Below, one piece after another: positions 52,183-63,114 of a stretch of 64,000 nt of DNA. The notes below the pieces were generated by a model. That model worked only from the letters and a program-made list of their open reading frames with translations, was not told the DNA's origin and ran no database searches. The stretch covers positions 1 to 64,000 of the forward strand of contig NZ_CAJYDW010000016.1 in the NCBI RefSeq assembly GCF_913774235.1. Direction: 5' to 3'. This DNA is from an uncultured Pseudomonas sp. Its GTDB lineage: Bacteria > Pseudomonadota > Gammaproteobacteria > Pseudomonadales > Pseudomonadaceae. The translations under genes and the position numbers were made by a program. How positions within the stretch are numbered: the stretch's first letter is position 1; every line of letters starts with the position of its first letter.

Positions 52183-53436
52183 TTAGCGATACACCGGATA
52201 GTCACGGCACAGGTCGGCCACCTGACGCGCCACCTGGGCTTCCACGTCGGCATCGCCGAGATGGTCGAGGATGTCGCAGATCCAGCCGGCCACCCGCTCG
52301 CTCTCGCTCACGCCGAGGCCGCGGGTGGTCAGGGCCGGGGTACCGATGCGCAGACCCGAGGTCACGAAGGGCGACTGGGGATCATTGGGTACGGCGTTCT
52401 TGTTCACGGTGATGCAGGCGCGGCCCAAGGCGGCGTCCGCGTCCTTGCCGGTGATGCCCTGCTTGATCAGGCTGACCAGGAACAGGTGGTTGTCGGTGCC
52501 GCCGGAGACCACGTCGAAGCCACGGGCCTTGAACACCCCGGCCATGGCCTGGGCGTTCTTGATCACCTGCTGCTGGTAGGTCTTGAACTCGGGTTCCAGG
52601 GCTTCCTTGAAGCACACGGCCTTGCCGGCGATGACGTGCATCAGCGGGCCGCCCTGGGCGCCCGGGAAGACGGCAGCGTTGAGCTTCTTCTCGATGTCGG
52701 CGTTGGCCTTGCACAGGATCAGGCCGCCACGGGGACCGCGCAGCGTCTTGTGGGTGGTGGTGGTCACCACGTCGGCGAAGGGCACCGGATTCGGGTAGAC
52801 ACCGGCGGCGACCAGACCGGCCACGTGGGCCATGTCGACGAACAGCAGGGCACCCACGCTGTCGGCGATGTCGCGGAAGCGCTGGAAATCCAGGGTCTTG
52901 GAATAGGCGGAGAAGCCCGCCACGATCATCTTGGGCTTGTGCTCCCGGGCCAGGCTCTCGACTTCGTCGTAGTCGATCAGGCCGGTGTCGGTGTTCAGGC
53001 CGTACTGCACGGCGTTGTACAGCTTGCCGGAGGAGCTGACCTTGGCGCCGTGGGTCAGGTGACCGCCATGGGCCAGGCTCATGCCCAGTATGGTGTCGCC
53101 GGGCTGCAGCAGCGCCAGGTACACGGCCGAGTTGGCCTGGGAGCCGGAGTGCGGTTGGACGTTGGCGTAGTCGGCGCCGAACAGTTGCTTGGCGCGGTCG
53201 ATGGCCAGTTGCTCGACCTTGTCGACGTACTCGCAACCACCGTAGTAGCGCTTGCCCGGATAGCCCTCGGCGTACTTGTTGGTCAGCACGCTGCCCTGGG
53301 CTTCCATGACCCGTTGGCTGGTGTAGTTCTCGGAGGCGATCAGCTCCAGGTGATGTTCCTGGCGCCGCGCTTCCTCGCCCATGGCGGCGAACAACGCGTC
53401 ATCGTAGCCCTGGATTCGGTCCTGCTTACTGAACAT
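52183..53436 (-). CDS. glyA: Serine hydroxymethyltransferase
   Basis: A 417-residue PLP enzyme: [20 protein letters not shown] near the N terminus and the PLP Lys230 in [20 protein letters not shown]. It converts glycine plus 5,10-methylene-THF to serine, so it uses both products of sarcosine oxidase. AGGAG precedes the ATG. As first gene of the glyA-soxBDAG-purU operon it corresponds to glyA1 in P. aeruginosa; a second housekeeping glyA is expected elsewhere. Confidence 0.95.
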   Translation of the reverse strand: MFSKQDRIQGYDDALFAAMGEEARRQEHHLELIASENYTSQRVMEAQGSVLTNKYAEGYPGKRYYGGCEYVDKVEQLAIDRAKQLFGADYANVQPHSGSQANSAVYLALLQPGDTILGMSLAHGGHLTHGAKVSSSGKLYNAVQYGLNTDTGLIDYDEVESLAREHKPKMIVAGFSAYSKTLDFQRFRDIADSVGALLFVDMAHVAGLVAAGVYPNPVPFADVVTTTTHKTLRGPRGGLILCKANADIEKKLNAAVFPGAQGGPLMHVIAGKAVCFKEALEPEFKTYQQQVIKNAQAMAGVFKARGFDVVSGGTDNHLFLVSLIKQGITGKDADAALGRACITVNKNAVPNDPQSPFVTSGLRIGTPALTTRGLGVSESERVAGWICDILDHLGDADVEAQVARQVADLCRDYPVYR

Positions 53437-53648
53437 CGCGGCGCTCCTAAAGTTGTATGGCGGTGAAGACCACCCCCTTAGCCGCGATGTTAGGCCCGGG
53501 AACTTCCCCCAAGATGCCTGTTTACGCCCCGGGCCGGCGCGTTTGCGACAGCCGCTGGGCGCTCCATTTCTACCACTCTTCAGCGCGCATAAAGTCTGCC
53601 AAATCCAAGTCGATAAGGCGTCTATACCCCTGCCGACTGAGGCCTATC

Positions 53649-55007
53649 ATGTTCAACGCACACTACAAGAAGACTATTGCCCAGTTACAGGGGGAGCTGG
53701 CCGCGAGCCGTGGCCTGATCCAGGCCGTGGAGCGCTCCATGGCCGTGATCGAATTCGATCTCACCGGCAAGATCCTGAGCGCCAACGACACCTTCTTGCG
53801 GCTGACCGGCTACCGTGCCGAAGCCCTGATCGGCCAGCATCACCGCAGCCTCTGCCCGCCCGCCGTGGCACAGGGCCGCGACTACAGCGAGTTCTGGGCG
53901 CGCCTGGGGCGTGGCGATTTCGTTTCCGGCACCTTCCAACGCCTGGATGCCCAGGGCCGGACGCTCTGGCTCGAGGCGAGCTACACCCCGGTGCCCGATG
54001 CCAGCGGCCGCCCGGTCAAGGTGGTGAAGTACGCCCTGGACGTCACCCGCCAGGTCGAGCGCGACCACGATGCTCAGAGCAGGCTCAAGGCGCTGGATCG
54101 CGCTCTGGCCTGCATCGAGTTCGATCTCGACGGCCGCATCCTCACCGCCAACGACAACTTCCTCGCCACCCTCGGCTACAGCCTAGGCGAGATCCAGGGC
54201 CAGCATCATCGACTGTTCTGCGAGCCCACCCTGGTCAACAGCAGCGAATACGCCGACTTCTGGCGGCGACTGAATGCCGGCGAATTCTTTCGCGGCCAGT
54301 TCAAGCGCCTGGGCAAGCACGGCCGGGTGGTCTGGCTGGAGGCGAGCTACAACCCGGTGTACGACGCGACCGGACGCCTGTGTAAGGTGGTCAAGTACGC
54401 CAGCGACATCAGCGAGCGGGTGGAGAAGCACGAAAGCGACGGGCGTAGCGCCTCACGGGCCTATCACATCTCCGCCGAGACCGAGAAAGTCGCCGAGCAC
54501 GGCACCCAGATCATCCAGGCCGCCACCAGCGAGATGCGCGAGATCGCCCAGAACGTCAGCGCCTCGGCCAAGGTGATCGGCCAGCTCGGCGAGCGTTCCG
54601 AACAGATCACCGCCATCGTCAACACCATCCGCGGCATCGCCGACCAGACCAACCTGCTGGCGCTCAACGCTGCCATCGAGGCCGCTCGCGCCGGCGATCA
54701 GGGCCGTGGCTTCGCCGTGGTGGCCGACGAGGTGCGCCAGCTCGCGGGGCGCACCAGCGGTGCCACCGCGGAAATCGCCGAGATGATCGGCAAGATCCTG
54801 GGTGAAACCCAGCAGGCCGTCGCCAGCATGGAAAGCACCCAGGAGCGCGTCGCCAAGGGCGTCGAACTGGCCGACCAGGCCGGCGCAGTGATCGTGCAGA
54901 TCCGCGATGGCGCCAGTGACGCCGTGGAAGCGGTCAGCATGTTCGCCACCAAACTCGATGAATCCGAGGTGATGCCCAAGGCCGCGCGCAACTGGGTGGG
55001 CCATTGA
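53649..55007 (+). CDS. Cytosolic PAS-PAS methyl-accepting chemotaxis protein (BdlA/Aer-like)
   Basis: A 452-residue protein without membrane helices. Two similar PAS domains (about 25-135 and 147-257) each begin with IEFDL.GKIL.AND.FL and end WLEASY.PV.D..GR..KVVKYA; a short MCP signalling domain follows (about 275-440) with the conserved tip [20 protein letters not shown]. The domain layout is that of BdlA, the biofilm-dispersal sensor of P. aeruginosa, and of Aer-type energy sensors. ATG 53649 is chosen because the first helix starts there. It probably senses redox or oxygen and signals to CheA or to cyclic-di-GMP enzymes. Confidence 0.82.
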   Translation: MFNAHYKKTIAQLQGELAASRGLIQAVERSMAVIEFDLTGKILSANDTFLRLTGYRAEALIGQHHRSLCPPAVAQGRDYSEFWARLGRGDFVSGTFQRLDAQGRTLWLEASYTPVPDASGRPVKVVKYALDVTRQVERDHDAQSRLKALDRALACIEFDLDGRILTANDNFLATLGYSLGEIQGQHHRLFCEPTLVNSSEYADFWRRLNAGEFFRGQFKRLGKHGRVVWLEASYNPVYDATGRLCKVVKYASDISERVEKHESDGRSASRAYHISAETEKVAEHGTQIIQAATSEMREIAQNVSASAKVIGQLGERSEQITAIVNTIRGIADQTNLLALNAAIEAARAGDQGRGFAVVADEVRQLAGRTSGATAEIAEMIGKILGETQQAVASMESTQERVAKGVELADQAGAVIVQIRDGASDAVEAVSMFATKLDESEVMPKAARNWVGH

Positions 55008-55021
55008 GCTGCGGCCGGCGC

Positions 55022-55035
55022 TTGACCTGAATCAA
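55022..55035. promoter_or_regulatory. ANR/FNR box upstream of the universal stress gene
   Basis: TTGAC-CTGA-ATCAA differs from the TTGAT-N4-ATCAA consensus at one base. TAGCAT at 55057-55062 is a suitable -10, giving a start near 55069 and placing the box centre at about -41.5, the class II activator position. Confidence 0.8.
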
Positions 55036-55092
55036 GCGCCCCTGGCGTCCCGGGTCTAGCATGAAGGCATATTCCTTTCGCGGAGAAGCCCC

Positions 55093-55521
55093 ATGCACAA
55101 CGTCCTGGTCGCCTACGATGGTTCTCCCAGCGCCGACAACGCCCTGCGCTATGTCCTCGACCTGGTGAAGGCAGGTTTGTCGCTGGAACTGCACCTACTC
55201 AACGTGCAGAACGAGCCGGAGATCTACGGCGCGCCCTTCGATGACCGCATCCTGCGCGAGTGGCGTGGCAGCCTGCAGGACAAGGCCGAGGACATTCTGG
55301 CCAGGGCGCGCCCGGCCTTGCTGGAAGTCGGCATCGAGGCCAAGACCCACGTCGGCTTCGGCGGCATCGCCGAGACCATCGGCGAGATGGCCCGGCAACT
55401 CCAGGTGGACACCGTGGTGATGGGTACCCGCGGCCTGGGCTCGCTGAGCGGACTACTGCTCGGCTCGGTGGCCCATCGCGTGGTGCATCAGGTGCCGCTC
55501 CCGGTGATCCTGGTGAAATAG
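55093..55521 (+). CDS. Universal stress protein (UspA family)
   Basis: A 142-residue single-domain Usp: VLVAYDGSPSADNALRYVLD at the N terminus, the ATP-site GTRGLGSLSGLLLGSVAHRV and the final PVILVK. The ANR box places it in the oxygen-limitation regulon, as are several usp genes of P. aeruginosa that support anaerobic survival. GGAGAA precedes the ATG. Confidence 0.9.
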   Translation: MHNVLVAYDGSPSADNALRYVLDLVKAGLSLELHLLNVQNEPEIYGAPFDDRILREWRGSLQDKAEDILARARPALLEVGIEAKTHVGFGGIAETIGEMARQLQVDTVVMGTRGLGSLSGLLLGSVAHRVVHQVPLPVILVK

Positions 55522-55531
55522 CCGCCCAACA

Positions 55532-55557
55532 AAAAACCAGCCCGCGGGCTGGTTTTT
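55532..55557. terminator. Bidirectional terminator between usp and crc
   Basis: AAAAACCAGCCCG / CGGGCTGGTTTTT is a perfect inverted repeat with T-runs on both strands, lying between the convergent usp and crc genes. Confidence 0.92.
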
Positions 55558-55574
55558 GCGTTTCAGGACCCGGC

Positions 55575-56354
55575 TCAGATGCTCAGGGTCCAGTCGTAGT
55601 CGACGATCAACGGCGCGTGCTGAGAGAAGCGCGGTTGCCGCGGCAGGCGCGCGGAACGCACGAAGCGGCGCAGTCCCGGGGTGAGGATGTTGTAGTCGAA
55701 ACGCCAGCCCAGGTTCAGGTGCTCGGCCTGGTCGCTGTCCGGCCACCAGCTGAACTGGTCGCCTTCCCGGCTGACTTCGCGCAGGGCATCGACGTAACCC
55801 ATGTTGCCGATCACCTCGTCCATCCAGGCCCGCTCCGGGGCGAGGAAGCCGGGGATCTGCTGGCAGTCGCGCCAGTTCTTCACGTCCTGCTTCTGGTGCG
55901 CCACGTACAACGAGCCACAATAGATGTACTCGCGACGCTTGCGCCGCTGCTTGTTCAGGTAGTGGGTGAAGTCGTCCATGAACTTGAACTTCATGTTCAG
56001 GTCTTCGTCGCCGCGCTTGCCCGAGGGCAGCAGCAGGGTGGCGATGCTGACCTTGTCGAAGTCCGCCTGCAGATAGCGACCGAAGCGATCGCAGGACTCG
56101 AAGCCCAGACCGCTGATCACCGCTTTCGGCTGGACCCGCGTGTAAAGCGCGACCCCGCCCTGGGACGGCACTTCGGCGTCGCAGGCATAAAGGATGTAGC
56201 CGTCCAGCGCATAGGCCGGATCGTCCATGTCGTAGGAAGAGGCGCGGGTATCCTGCAGGCAGATCACGTCGGCATTCTGCGCCTTCAACCAGGGCAACAG
56301 GCCCCGCTCGACGGCGTCCTGAATACCATTGACGTTCAAGCTGATGATCCGCAT
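55575..56354 (-). CDS. crc: Catabolite repression control protein Crc
   Basis: A 259-residue protein of the exonuclease III/AP-endonuclease fold (MRIISLNVNGIQDAVERGLL, then CLQDTRASSYDMDD, PGFLAPERAWMD and APLIVDYD). Crc lacks full nuclease activity and works with Hfq to block translation of mRNAs for less-preferred carbon sources. The EET metal-binding motif of true ExoIII is replaced by QDT, as in Crc. It is divergent from pyrE, the genus-typical arrangement. Confidence 0.93.
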   Translation of the reverse strand: MRIISLNVNGIQDAVERGLLPWLKAQNADVICLQDTRASSYDMDDPAYALDGYILYACDAEVPSQGGVALYTRVQPKAVISGLGFESCDRFGRYLQADFDKVSIATLLLPSGKRGDEDLNMKFKFMDDFTHYLNKQRRKRREYIYCGSLYVAHQKQDVKNWRDCQQIPGFLAPERAWMDEVIGNMGYVDALREVSREGDQFSWWPDSDQAEHLNLGWRFDYNILTPGLRRFVRSARLPRQPRFSQHAPLIVDYDWTLSI

Positions 56355-56391
56355 AAATGGCCCCCAAAAAATCGTGGATGTATGATACCCG

Positions 56392-56409
56392 AGCTAAACC
56401 GGTTTAGCT
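56392..56409. promoter_or_regulatory. 18-base palindrome in the crc-pyrE gap
   Basis: AGCTAAACC-GGTTTAGCT is a perfect palindrome in the 80-base divergent gap, 26 bases upstream of the pyrE ATG, just beside a TATGAT sequence at 56381-56386. It is well placed as an operator for either gene, but no regulator is known to me. Confidence 0.5.
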
Positions 56410-56434
56410 AAATACAAGCCGCGCAAGGACTTAT

Positions 56435-57076
56435 ATGCAGGCGTATCAGCGTAATTTCATTCGTTTCGCCATCGAGCGCGGAGTTCTGCGTTTTGGCGAA
56501 TTCACCCTGAAATCGGGTCGTATCAGCCCCTATTTCTTCAATGCCGGCCTGTTCCACAGCGGCTCGGCCCTGGCTGAGCTCGGTCGCTGCTACGCGGATG
56601 CGCTGGTCGCGGCCAAGCTGCCGTTCGACGTCCTCTTCGGTCCGGCCTACAAGGGCATCCCCCTGGCGGCCGCCACGGCGGTGGCCCTGGCCGAGCACCA
56701 CGGGCAGGACACGCCCTGGTGCTTCAACCGCAAGGAGGCCAAGGACCACGGCGAAGGCGGTCTGCTGGTGGGCGCCCCGCTGACCGGCCGGGCGCTGATC
56801 ATCGACGACGTCATCACCGCCGGCACCGCCATCCGCGAGGTCATGCAGATCATCCAGGCCCAGGGTGCCAGCGCGGCCGGGGTGCTCATCGCCCTCAACC
56901 GCCAGGAACGTGGTCGCGGCGAGCTGTCGGCCATCCAGGAAGTCGAGCGTGACTACGGCATCCCGGTGCTGAGCATCGTCGCCCTGGATCAGGTACTGGA
57001 GTACCTGACCGAAGATGCCGAGCTCAAGCGTCATCTGCCCGCGGTACAGGACTACCGCGCCCAATACGGGATCTAG
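56435..57076 (+). CDS. pyrE: Orotate phosphoribosyltransferase
   Basis: A 213-residue enzyme: [18 protein letters not shown] (orotate end), PYKGIPLA-type [33 protein letters not shown] flexible loop and the PRPP motif [20 protein letters not shown]. It makes OMP from orotate and PRPP in pyrimidine synthesis. AAGGA precedes the ATG. Confidence 0.95.
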   Translation: MQAYQRNFIRFAIERGVLRFGEFTLKSGRISPYFFNAGLFHSGSALAELGRCYADALVAAKLPFDVLFGPAYKGIPLAAATAVALAEHHGQDTPWCFNRKEAKDHGEGGLLVGAPLTGRALIIDDVITAGTAIREVMQIIQAQGASAAGVLIALNRQERGRGELSAIQEVERDYGIPVLSIVALDQVLEYLTEDAELKRHLPAVQDYRAQYGI

Positions 57077-57093
57077 ACCCAGGAGAGACGGTC

Positions 57094-57678
57094 ATGGTCG
57101 TACGTCGCGCTGCCGCCAGCCTCGTGCTGCTCGTCCTCCCGCTGGTCAGCCAGGGTGCCGAGTTGTATCGCTACGTGGACCGCAACGGGACCCTGGTCAT
57201 CGACCGTCAGGGCGTGCCCCCGGAATATGCCGGCAAGGGCTACGACGTGCTCAACGAGCAGGGCCGGGTGATCCGCAAGGTGGCGCCGGCACTGCCCGCG
57301 GAAGAGCTCGAGCGCCGCGAGCGGGCAAGGCAGCAGGCGCTGGCCGACGAGCAGTTGCGCAAGCTCTACAGCAGCGTCGAGGACGTCGACCGGGCCAAGG
57401 CCCGCAAGCTCTCCGAACTGGAAGGCCTGATGCAGATCAAGAAGGCTAACCTGGAATCGGCCCGGCAGGTGCAGACGCAACTGATGGAACAGGCAGCGGT
57501 ACTGCAGCGCAATGGCCAGACCCTCCCCGCCGACATCCAGGCGCGGCTGGATGCGGCAGCGGCCGATCAGGTACGGCTGCAGGCCGACCTGGACCGCTAC
57601 GAGACCATCAGGCGCAAGACCACCGCGGCCTTCGACAGCGATCGCGCGCGGATGCAGGAGCTGGAAGGACAGCCATGA
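57094..57678 (+). CDS. DUF4124 domain periplasmic protein
   Basis: A 194-residue protein: signal peptide (about 1-21, VLPLVSQG), then the DUF4124 motif ELYRYVDRNGTLVIDRQGVP and PPEYAGKGYDVLNEQGRV, followed by a long charged coiled coil (about 65-190). It starts 18 bases after pyrE, so it is probably co-transcribed. AGGAGAG precedes the ATG. Function of DUF4124 proteins is unknown. Confidence 0.85.
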   Translation: MVVRRAAASLVLLVLPLVSQGAELYRYVDRNGTLVIDRQGVPPEYAGKGYDVLNEQGRVIRKVAPALPAEELERRERARQQALADEQLRKLYSSVEDVDRAKARKLSELEGLMQIKKANLESARQVQTQLMEQAAVLQRNGQTLPADIQARLDAAAADQVRLQADLDRYETIRRKTTAAFDSDRARMQELEGQP

Positions 57679-57684
57679 GGCAGG

Positions 57685-57713
57685 CCCCGGCGACGGCTCG
57701 ACCGCCGCCGGGG
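57685..57713. terminator. Hairpin between the DUF4124 gene and argB
   Basis: CCCCGGCG (57685-57692) pairs with CGCCGGGG (57706-57713). No T-run; may act as a weak terminator for the convergent genes. Confidence 0.4.
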
Positions 57714-57720
57714 TGACCGC

Positions 57721-58629
<909 letters not shown>

Positions 58630-58660
58630 TCACCTCTCAAGGTCGACTAAGAAAAGACAA

Positions 58661-58678
58661 AGGGCGCCTAAGCGCCCT
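58661..58678 (-). terminator. Terminator of algC
   Basis: AGGGCGC (58661-58667) pairs with GCGCCCT (58672-58678); on the minus strand TTGTCTTTTC follows. It lies between algC and argB, so argB probably has its own promoter. Confidence 0.7.
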
Positions 58679-58700
58679 CTGTACTACCGCTGACGCAGGG

Positions 58701-61262
58701 TCAGAACGGCAGGTTCAGATCCGGTTGCACCGCCAGCAACTGCTTGCGGAACACCGTCTTGATGCGCTCCAGCTCTTCGAGGGTTTCCGCCTCGAAACGC
58801 AGTACCAGCACCGGCGTGGTGTTGGACGCCCGCACCAGGCCCCAGCCGTTCTGGTAGTCGACGCGGACGCCGTCCAGGGTGGTGATCTGGGCATCGCCCC
58901 ACTGGGCGTCGCGCTGCAGGGTCTCGATGATGCCGAACTTGTTCTCTTCGGTCACCTGGATATTGATCTCCGGGGTGGAGATGTCTACCGGGAAGGTATC
59001 GAACACCTGTTGAGCGCTGCCCTTCTCCTGGCTGAGGATCTCCAGCAGGCGCACGGCGCTGTAGATGCCGTCGTCGAAACCGAACCAGCGCTCCTTGAAG
59101 AACACGTGGCCGCTCATCTCGCCGGCCAGTAGGGCGCCGGTTTCCTTCATCTTCTTCTTGATCAGCGAATGGCCGGTCTTCCACATGATGGGACGACCGC
59201 CGTAGCCGGCGATGAGGTTGTTCAGGCGGCGGGTGCATTTGACGTCGAAGATGATGTCGGCGCCCGGATTACGGGAGACCACGTCCTTGGCGAACAGCAT
59301 CAGCAGTTGGTCGGGATAGATGATCTTGCCTTCGTTGGTCACCACGCCGACACGGTCGCCGTCGCCGTCGAAGGCCAGGCCCAGGTCGGCCCCGGTTTCC
59401 TTGACCTTGGCGATGAGGTCTTCCAGGTTCTCGGGTTTGCCCGGGTCCGGATGGTGGTTGGGGAAGTTGCCGTCCACCTCGCAGAACAGCGGGATGACCT
59501 CACAGCCCAGGGATTCGATCAGCTGGGGCGCGTTGACCGCGGCCACGCCGTTGCCGGCGTCCACTACCACCTTGAGCTTCTTGGCCAGCACCACGTCGTT
59601 GCGGATGTAGTCGGCGTAGCTCTTGAGCACGTCGACCTGCTTGATCTGGCCCTGGCCGCTGGCCACGTCGCCGGTTTCGATGCGCTGGCGCAGGCGCTGG
59701 ATGGACTCGTTGGCCAAGGTCTCGCCGGCGATGACGATCTTGAAGCCGTTGTAGTCCGGCGGGTTGTGGCTGCCGGTCAGCATGACGCCGGACTTACCTT
59801 CGAGCACGTTGGCCGCGTAGTAGAGCACCGGGGTCGGCACCATGCCGACGTCACTGACATTGGCGCCGCTGTCGGCCACGCCCTTGATCAGTTGGGCGAC
59901 CAGCTCGGGGCCGGACAGGCGGCCATCACGGCCGACGGCCACGTTGGGCTCGCCACGCGCCAGGCTCTCCGAGCCGATGGCGCGCCCGATCCAGTAGGCG
60001 GCTTCGGCGGTCAGGGAGTCACCCACCACGCCACGGATGTCGTAGGCGCGGAAGATGCTGGCGTTGAGTTGGGGGGCTTGCGGGGTAGTGCTCATCGGGG
60101 GTTTCTCCAATCCCAGGAGATCCTGGTCTTCGTCGAGGATACTGATGTCGAGGATGTCGGTGGTCTGGAACAGCGGCTCGCTCTGGGGTGAGCGGCCTCT
60201 GTCGGCAAACTCCGCCAGGGTCTTGGCCACGGCCGCAGTCGGCGCCGTGGCATAGAGGTCCGGCGACGATCCGGTCGAAGGATTCACCGACCGGGCCGTC
60301 GCCCTGGCCAGGGGTTCCATTACCGCCAGGCGCAAGGCCGGGCTTTTGGCTGCCGGATTGGTTTCAAGTTCCTCGCTGTAGGCGACCAGACTGCGGACGT
60401 CGTCACGGAGCCGTCGTGACAGCTCCCGGGAAAACAGCCAAAAGCCCGCCAGCAGGCCGAACAGGGCGAGCAGTAGCGCAACCAGCGGGGCCAGCAGGGG
60501 CGTGTCCGCCGCGGCGCTGGCAGCAGGCGCCAGCTCCAGCGTCCAAAGGGTGCTGCCGGTGGGCAGGCGACGGGCCAGGGCCGCGTCACCGGGGCTGCCG
60601 CCCTGGCTCAGGACCTGGACCTGGCCCCCGGGAAACTGCTGCAGCAGGCGCCACTGGCCAATCTCCGCGGGCGGCACCGCCCAGCCCTGGAGCACCGTCG
60701 AGAGCTCCTCCACCAGCACGGCGCTCCCCAGCAGTTGATCGCCCCGGCGGATCGGCTGGGCGCTGTAGACCAGCCAGCGATCACCCAGGCGATAGGCTTC
60801 CGGGGGCGTACGCTGGCCGCTCTCCACGCGCTTGAGCAGATCGAGGGCGGCGTAGTTGAGGGGACCGGGACGGTCGTCTTCGATCTGGCGCATGCCAGCG
60901 GGCACCACCAGTACATCGACCACCCCGAGGCGCTCGCGCAGTTGCCTTTCCGCCGCCTGACGGGCCGTGGGGTCGTCGCCCTGCAGGGCCTGCAGCACCA
61001 GCGCATCGCCAGCGACACCCTGCAATCGACGGGTCAGGCCGACCAGCAACTGGTTGAGGGACGCGGCCTGGCTCTGCAAGGCGCGTTCGGCCTGCTGCTC
61101 CTGGGTGCGCGCGCCCTGCGGCTCCAGCACCAGGAACCAGAGCAGCGCCGCAGCCAGTAGCCAACCGGCGAGCGCCAGCAGCAGACCGCCACCCAGGCCG
61201 GGCAAGGGCGCGCTCTTCAGCGTGTTCTTGCGTTCTTCCTTGCCGTTGTTGCGCCTAGCCAT
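58701..61262 (-). CDS. algC: Phosphomannomutase/phosphoglucomutase AlgC, long form
   Basis: An 853-residue ORF. Residues 1-389 are an N-terminal extension with one membrane helix (about 25-48), a periplasmic domain and a second helix (about 250-275); from Met390 the classic AlgC follows (464 residues): VMLTGSHNPPDYNGFK (phospho-Ser), LAFDGDGDRVGVV (metal loop) and GEMSGHVFFKERW (sugar loop). GGAGAGG stands before ATG 61262 and GGAG before internal ATG 60095, so both long and short products are likely. AlgC makes mannose-1-P and glucose-1-P for alginate, Psl, LPS and rhamnolipid. Confidence 0.9.
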   Translation of the reverse strand: MARRNNGKEERKNTLKSAPLPGLGGGLLLALAGWLLAAALLWFLVLEPQGARTQEQQAERALQSQAASLNQLLVGLTRRLQGVAGDALVLQALQGDDPTARQAAERQLRERLGVVDVLVVPAGMRQIEDDRPGPLNYAALDLLKRVESGQRTPPEAYRLGDRWLVYSAQPIRRGDQLLGSAVLVEELSTVLQGWAVPPAEIGQWRLLQQFPGGQVQVLSQGGSPGDAALARRLPTGSTLWTLELAPAASAAADTPLLAPLVALLLALFGLLAGFWLFSRELSRRLRDDVRSLVAYSEELETNPAAKSPALRLAVMEPLARATARSVNPSTGSSPDLYATAPTAAVAKTLAEFADRGRSPQSEPLFQTTDILDISILDEDQDLLGLEKPPMSTTPQAPQLNASIFRAYDIRGVVGDSLTAEAAYWIGRAIGSESLARGEPNVAVGRDGRLSGPELVAQLIKGVADSGANVSDVGMVPTPVLYYAANVLEGKSGVMLTGSHNPPDYNGFKIVIAGETLANESIQRLRQRIETGDVASGQGQIKQVDVLKSYADYIRNDVVLAKKLKVVVDAGNGVAAVNAPQLIESLGCEVIPLFCEVDGNFPNHHPDPGKPENLEDLIAKVKETGADLGLAFDGDGDRVGVVTNEGKIIYPDQLLMLFAKDVVSRNPGADIIFDVKCTRRLNNLIAGYGGRPIMWKTGHSLIKKKMKETGALLAGEMSGHVFFKERWFGFDDGIYSAVRLLEILSQEKGSAQQVFDTFPVDISTPEINIQVTEENKFGIIETLQRDAQWGDAQITTLDGVRVDYQNGWGLVRASNTTPVLVLRFEAETLEELERIKTVFRKQLLAVQPDLNLPF

Positions 61263-61309
61263 GCCGTTCCTCTCCTTTATGTCACGGCGCGCCCTGAATG
61301 CCTCTGGCG

Positions 61310-61765
61310 TCAGCGGGTACCGGAATGGCCGAAGCCGCCGGCACCGCGCTCGGTCTCGGTGAAGCTCTCGACGATATCGAAGTGCGCCTGTACCACAGGG
61401 ACGAGCATCAGCTGGGCGATACGCTCGCCAACGCTGACGGTGAAGCTACTCTGCCCACGATTCCAGCAGGACACCATCAGTTCGCCCTGGTAATCCGAAT
61501 CGATCAGGCCGACCAGGTTGCCCAGCACGATGCCGTGCTTATGACCCAGGCCCGAGCGCGGCAGGATCAGCGCCGCCAGTCCGGGATCGGCCACGTGGAT
61601 GGCGAGACCGGTGGGAATCAGCGTGGTCTGCCCCGGCTCCAGTACCAGGTCCTCTTGCAGCATGGCGCGCAGGTCAAGACCGGCGGAACCGGGGGTGGCG
61701 TAGGACGGCAGCGGAAAATCGCGCCCCAGGCGCGGGTCGAGGATCTTGGCTTGAAGGCTATGCAT
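61310..61765 (-). CDS. dut: dUTP pyrophosphatase
   Basis: A 151-residue homotrimeric enzyme with all five motifs: [47 protein letters not shown] and the C-terminal [12 protein letters not shown]. It removes dUTP and supplies dUMP. Its start overlaps the end of coaBC by 8 bases. Confidence 0.96.
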   Translation of the reverse strand: MHSLQAKILDPRLGRDFPLPSYATPGSAGLDLRAMLQEDLVLEPGQTTLIPTGLAIHVADPGLAALILPRSGLGHKHGIVLGNLVGLIDSDYQGELMVSCWNRGQSSFTVSVGERIAQLMLVPVVQAHFDIVESFTETERGAGGFGHSGTR

Positions 61766-62981
61766 GGGTCTGAGCGGTGTCTTTCAGGTGGGTGGAAATC
61801 AGCGCGATGAGCTGGCGGGCGATCTTGCCCTTGCTGGTCTGCTCGAAGCGGATCTCGTGCAAACCACGGTCGATCACGGTGACCGCGTTGTCTTCGCTGT
61901 TGAAGCCGATGGCTGGGTTGGCCACGTCGTTGGCGACGATGAGATCGAGGTTCTTGTCGCGCAACTTGCGCTGGGCGTACTCCAGCAAATTCTGGGTCTC
62001 AGCGGCGAAGCCGACGCTGAAGGGACGATCCGGGCGCCCCGCCAGGGTGGCGAGGATGTCGGGATTGCGCACCAGCTCCAGCAGCAGACCGTCGCCGCGG
62101 GTGGGGTCCTTCTTCAGCTTGTGCGGGGCGATCACCTCGGGGCGATAGTCCGCCACCGCCGCCGAGGCGATGAGCACGTCGCAGGGCATCAGCGCCTCGC
62201 AGGCCGCCAGCATGTCGCGGGCGCTGACCACGTCGATGCGCTCGACACGGTCAGGGGTGGCGAGATGCACCGGGCCACTCACCAGACTGACGCGTGCGCC
62301 CGCCTCCGCTGCCGCTTCCGCCAGGGCGAAGCCCATGCGGCCGGAGCTGTGGTTGGTGATGTAGCGCACCGGGTCGATATTTTCCTGGGTCGGCCCGGCG
62401 GTGATGACCACATGGCGGCCGGTCAGGTCCAAGCGCTGGAAGCAATCGGCGGCGAGCTGGGCCAGGTCGGTGGCCTCCAGCATCCGGCCCGGGCCGACGT
62501 CGCCACAGGCCTGGCTGCCGCTGGCCGGGCCGAACAGCTTGATGCCGCGGCTGCGCAGCAGCTCGGCATTGGCCTGGGTGGCCGGATCGCGCCACATGGC
62601 CTGGTTCATGGCGGGCGCCAGGGCGACTCGGGCATCGGTGGCCAGCACCAGGGTAGTGAGGAGGTCGTCCGCCACGCCCTGGGCCAGGCGCGCCATCACA
62701 TCCGCAGTAGCCGGGGCGACCAGCACCAGATCGGCCCAGCGGGCCAGCTCGATATGGCCCATGGCCGCTTCGGCGGCCGGGTCCAGCAGGTCGAGGTGCA
62801 CGGGTAGCCCGGACAGGGCCTGAAGGGTCAACGGCGTGATGAATTCGCGCCCGCCGCGGGTCAGCACCACCCGCACCTCGGCGCCCTGGTCCTTGAGTCG
62901 GCGCACCAGCTCGGCGCTCTTGTAAGCGGCGATGCCACCTCCGACGCCCAGCACGATGCGTTTACGATGGAGCCGCTGCAT
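61758..62981 (-). CDS. coaBC: Bifunctional CoaBC (phosphopantothenoylcysteine synthetase/decarboxylase)
   Basis: A 407-residue enzyme of coenzyme A synthesis. The N-terminal CoaC flavin domain has [20 protein letters not shown] and the PAMN motif [15 protein letters not shown]; the C-terminal CoaB has [20 protein letters not shown] and KLKKDP. ATG 62981, preceded by GGAAG, is chosen over the 20-residue upstream extension. Gene order coaBC-dut-algC-argB is standard for Pseudomonas. Confidence 0.95.
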   Translation of the reverse strand: MQRLHRKRIVLGVGGGIAAYKSAELVRRLKDQGAEVRVVLTRGGREFITPLTLQALSGLPVHLDLLDPAAEAAMGHIELARWADLVLVAPATADVMARLAQGVADDLLTTLVLATDARVALAPAMNQAMWRDPATQANAELLRSRGIKLFGPASGSQACGDVGPGRMLEATDLAQLAADCFQRLDLTGRHVVITAGPTQENIDPVRYITNHSSGRMGFALAEAAAEAGARVSLVSGPVHLATPDRVERIDVVSARDMLAACEALMPCDVLIASAAVADYRPEVIAPHKLKKDPTRGDGLLLELVRNPDILATLAGRPDRPFSVGFAAETQNLLEYAQRKLRDKNLDLIVANDVANPAIGFNSEDNAVTVIDRGLHEIRFEQTSKGKIARQLIALISTHLKDTAQTHA

Positions 62982-63114
62982 ACAGTCTTCCGCTTCGAAA
63001 CCGTCTAGAACGGGCTTCGCCGACGCTCTAAGCTGGCGCAAACCCGCGAATCATCCGGTTAAGATAGCACAGCGCCTGCAGGACGCAGGCGCCAGCCCAC
63101 ACAAGGAGCGTCCC

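Noticed and set aside
50857-53466. 869-codon ORF opposite soxB and glyA
   Set aside because: Spans two certain genes and their gap on the other strand; Gly/His/Val-rich antisense artefact.
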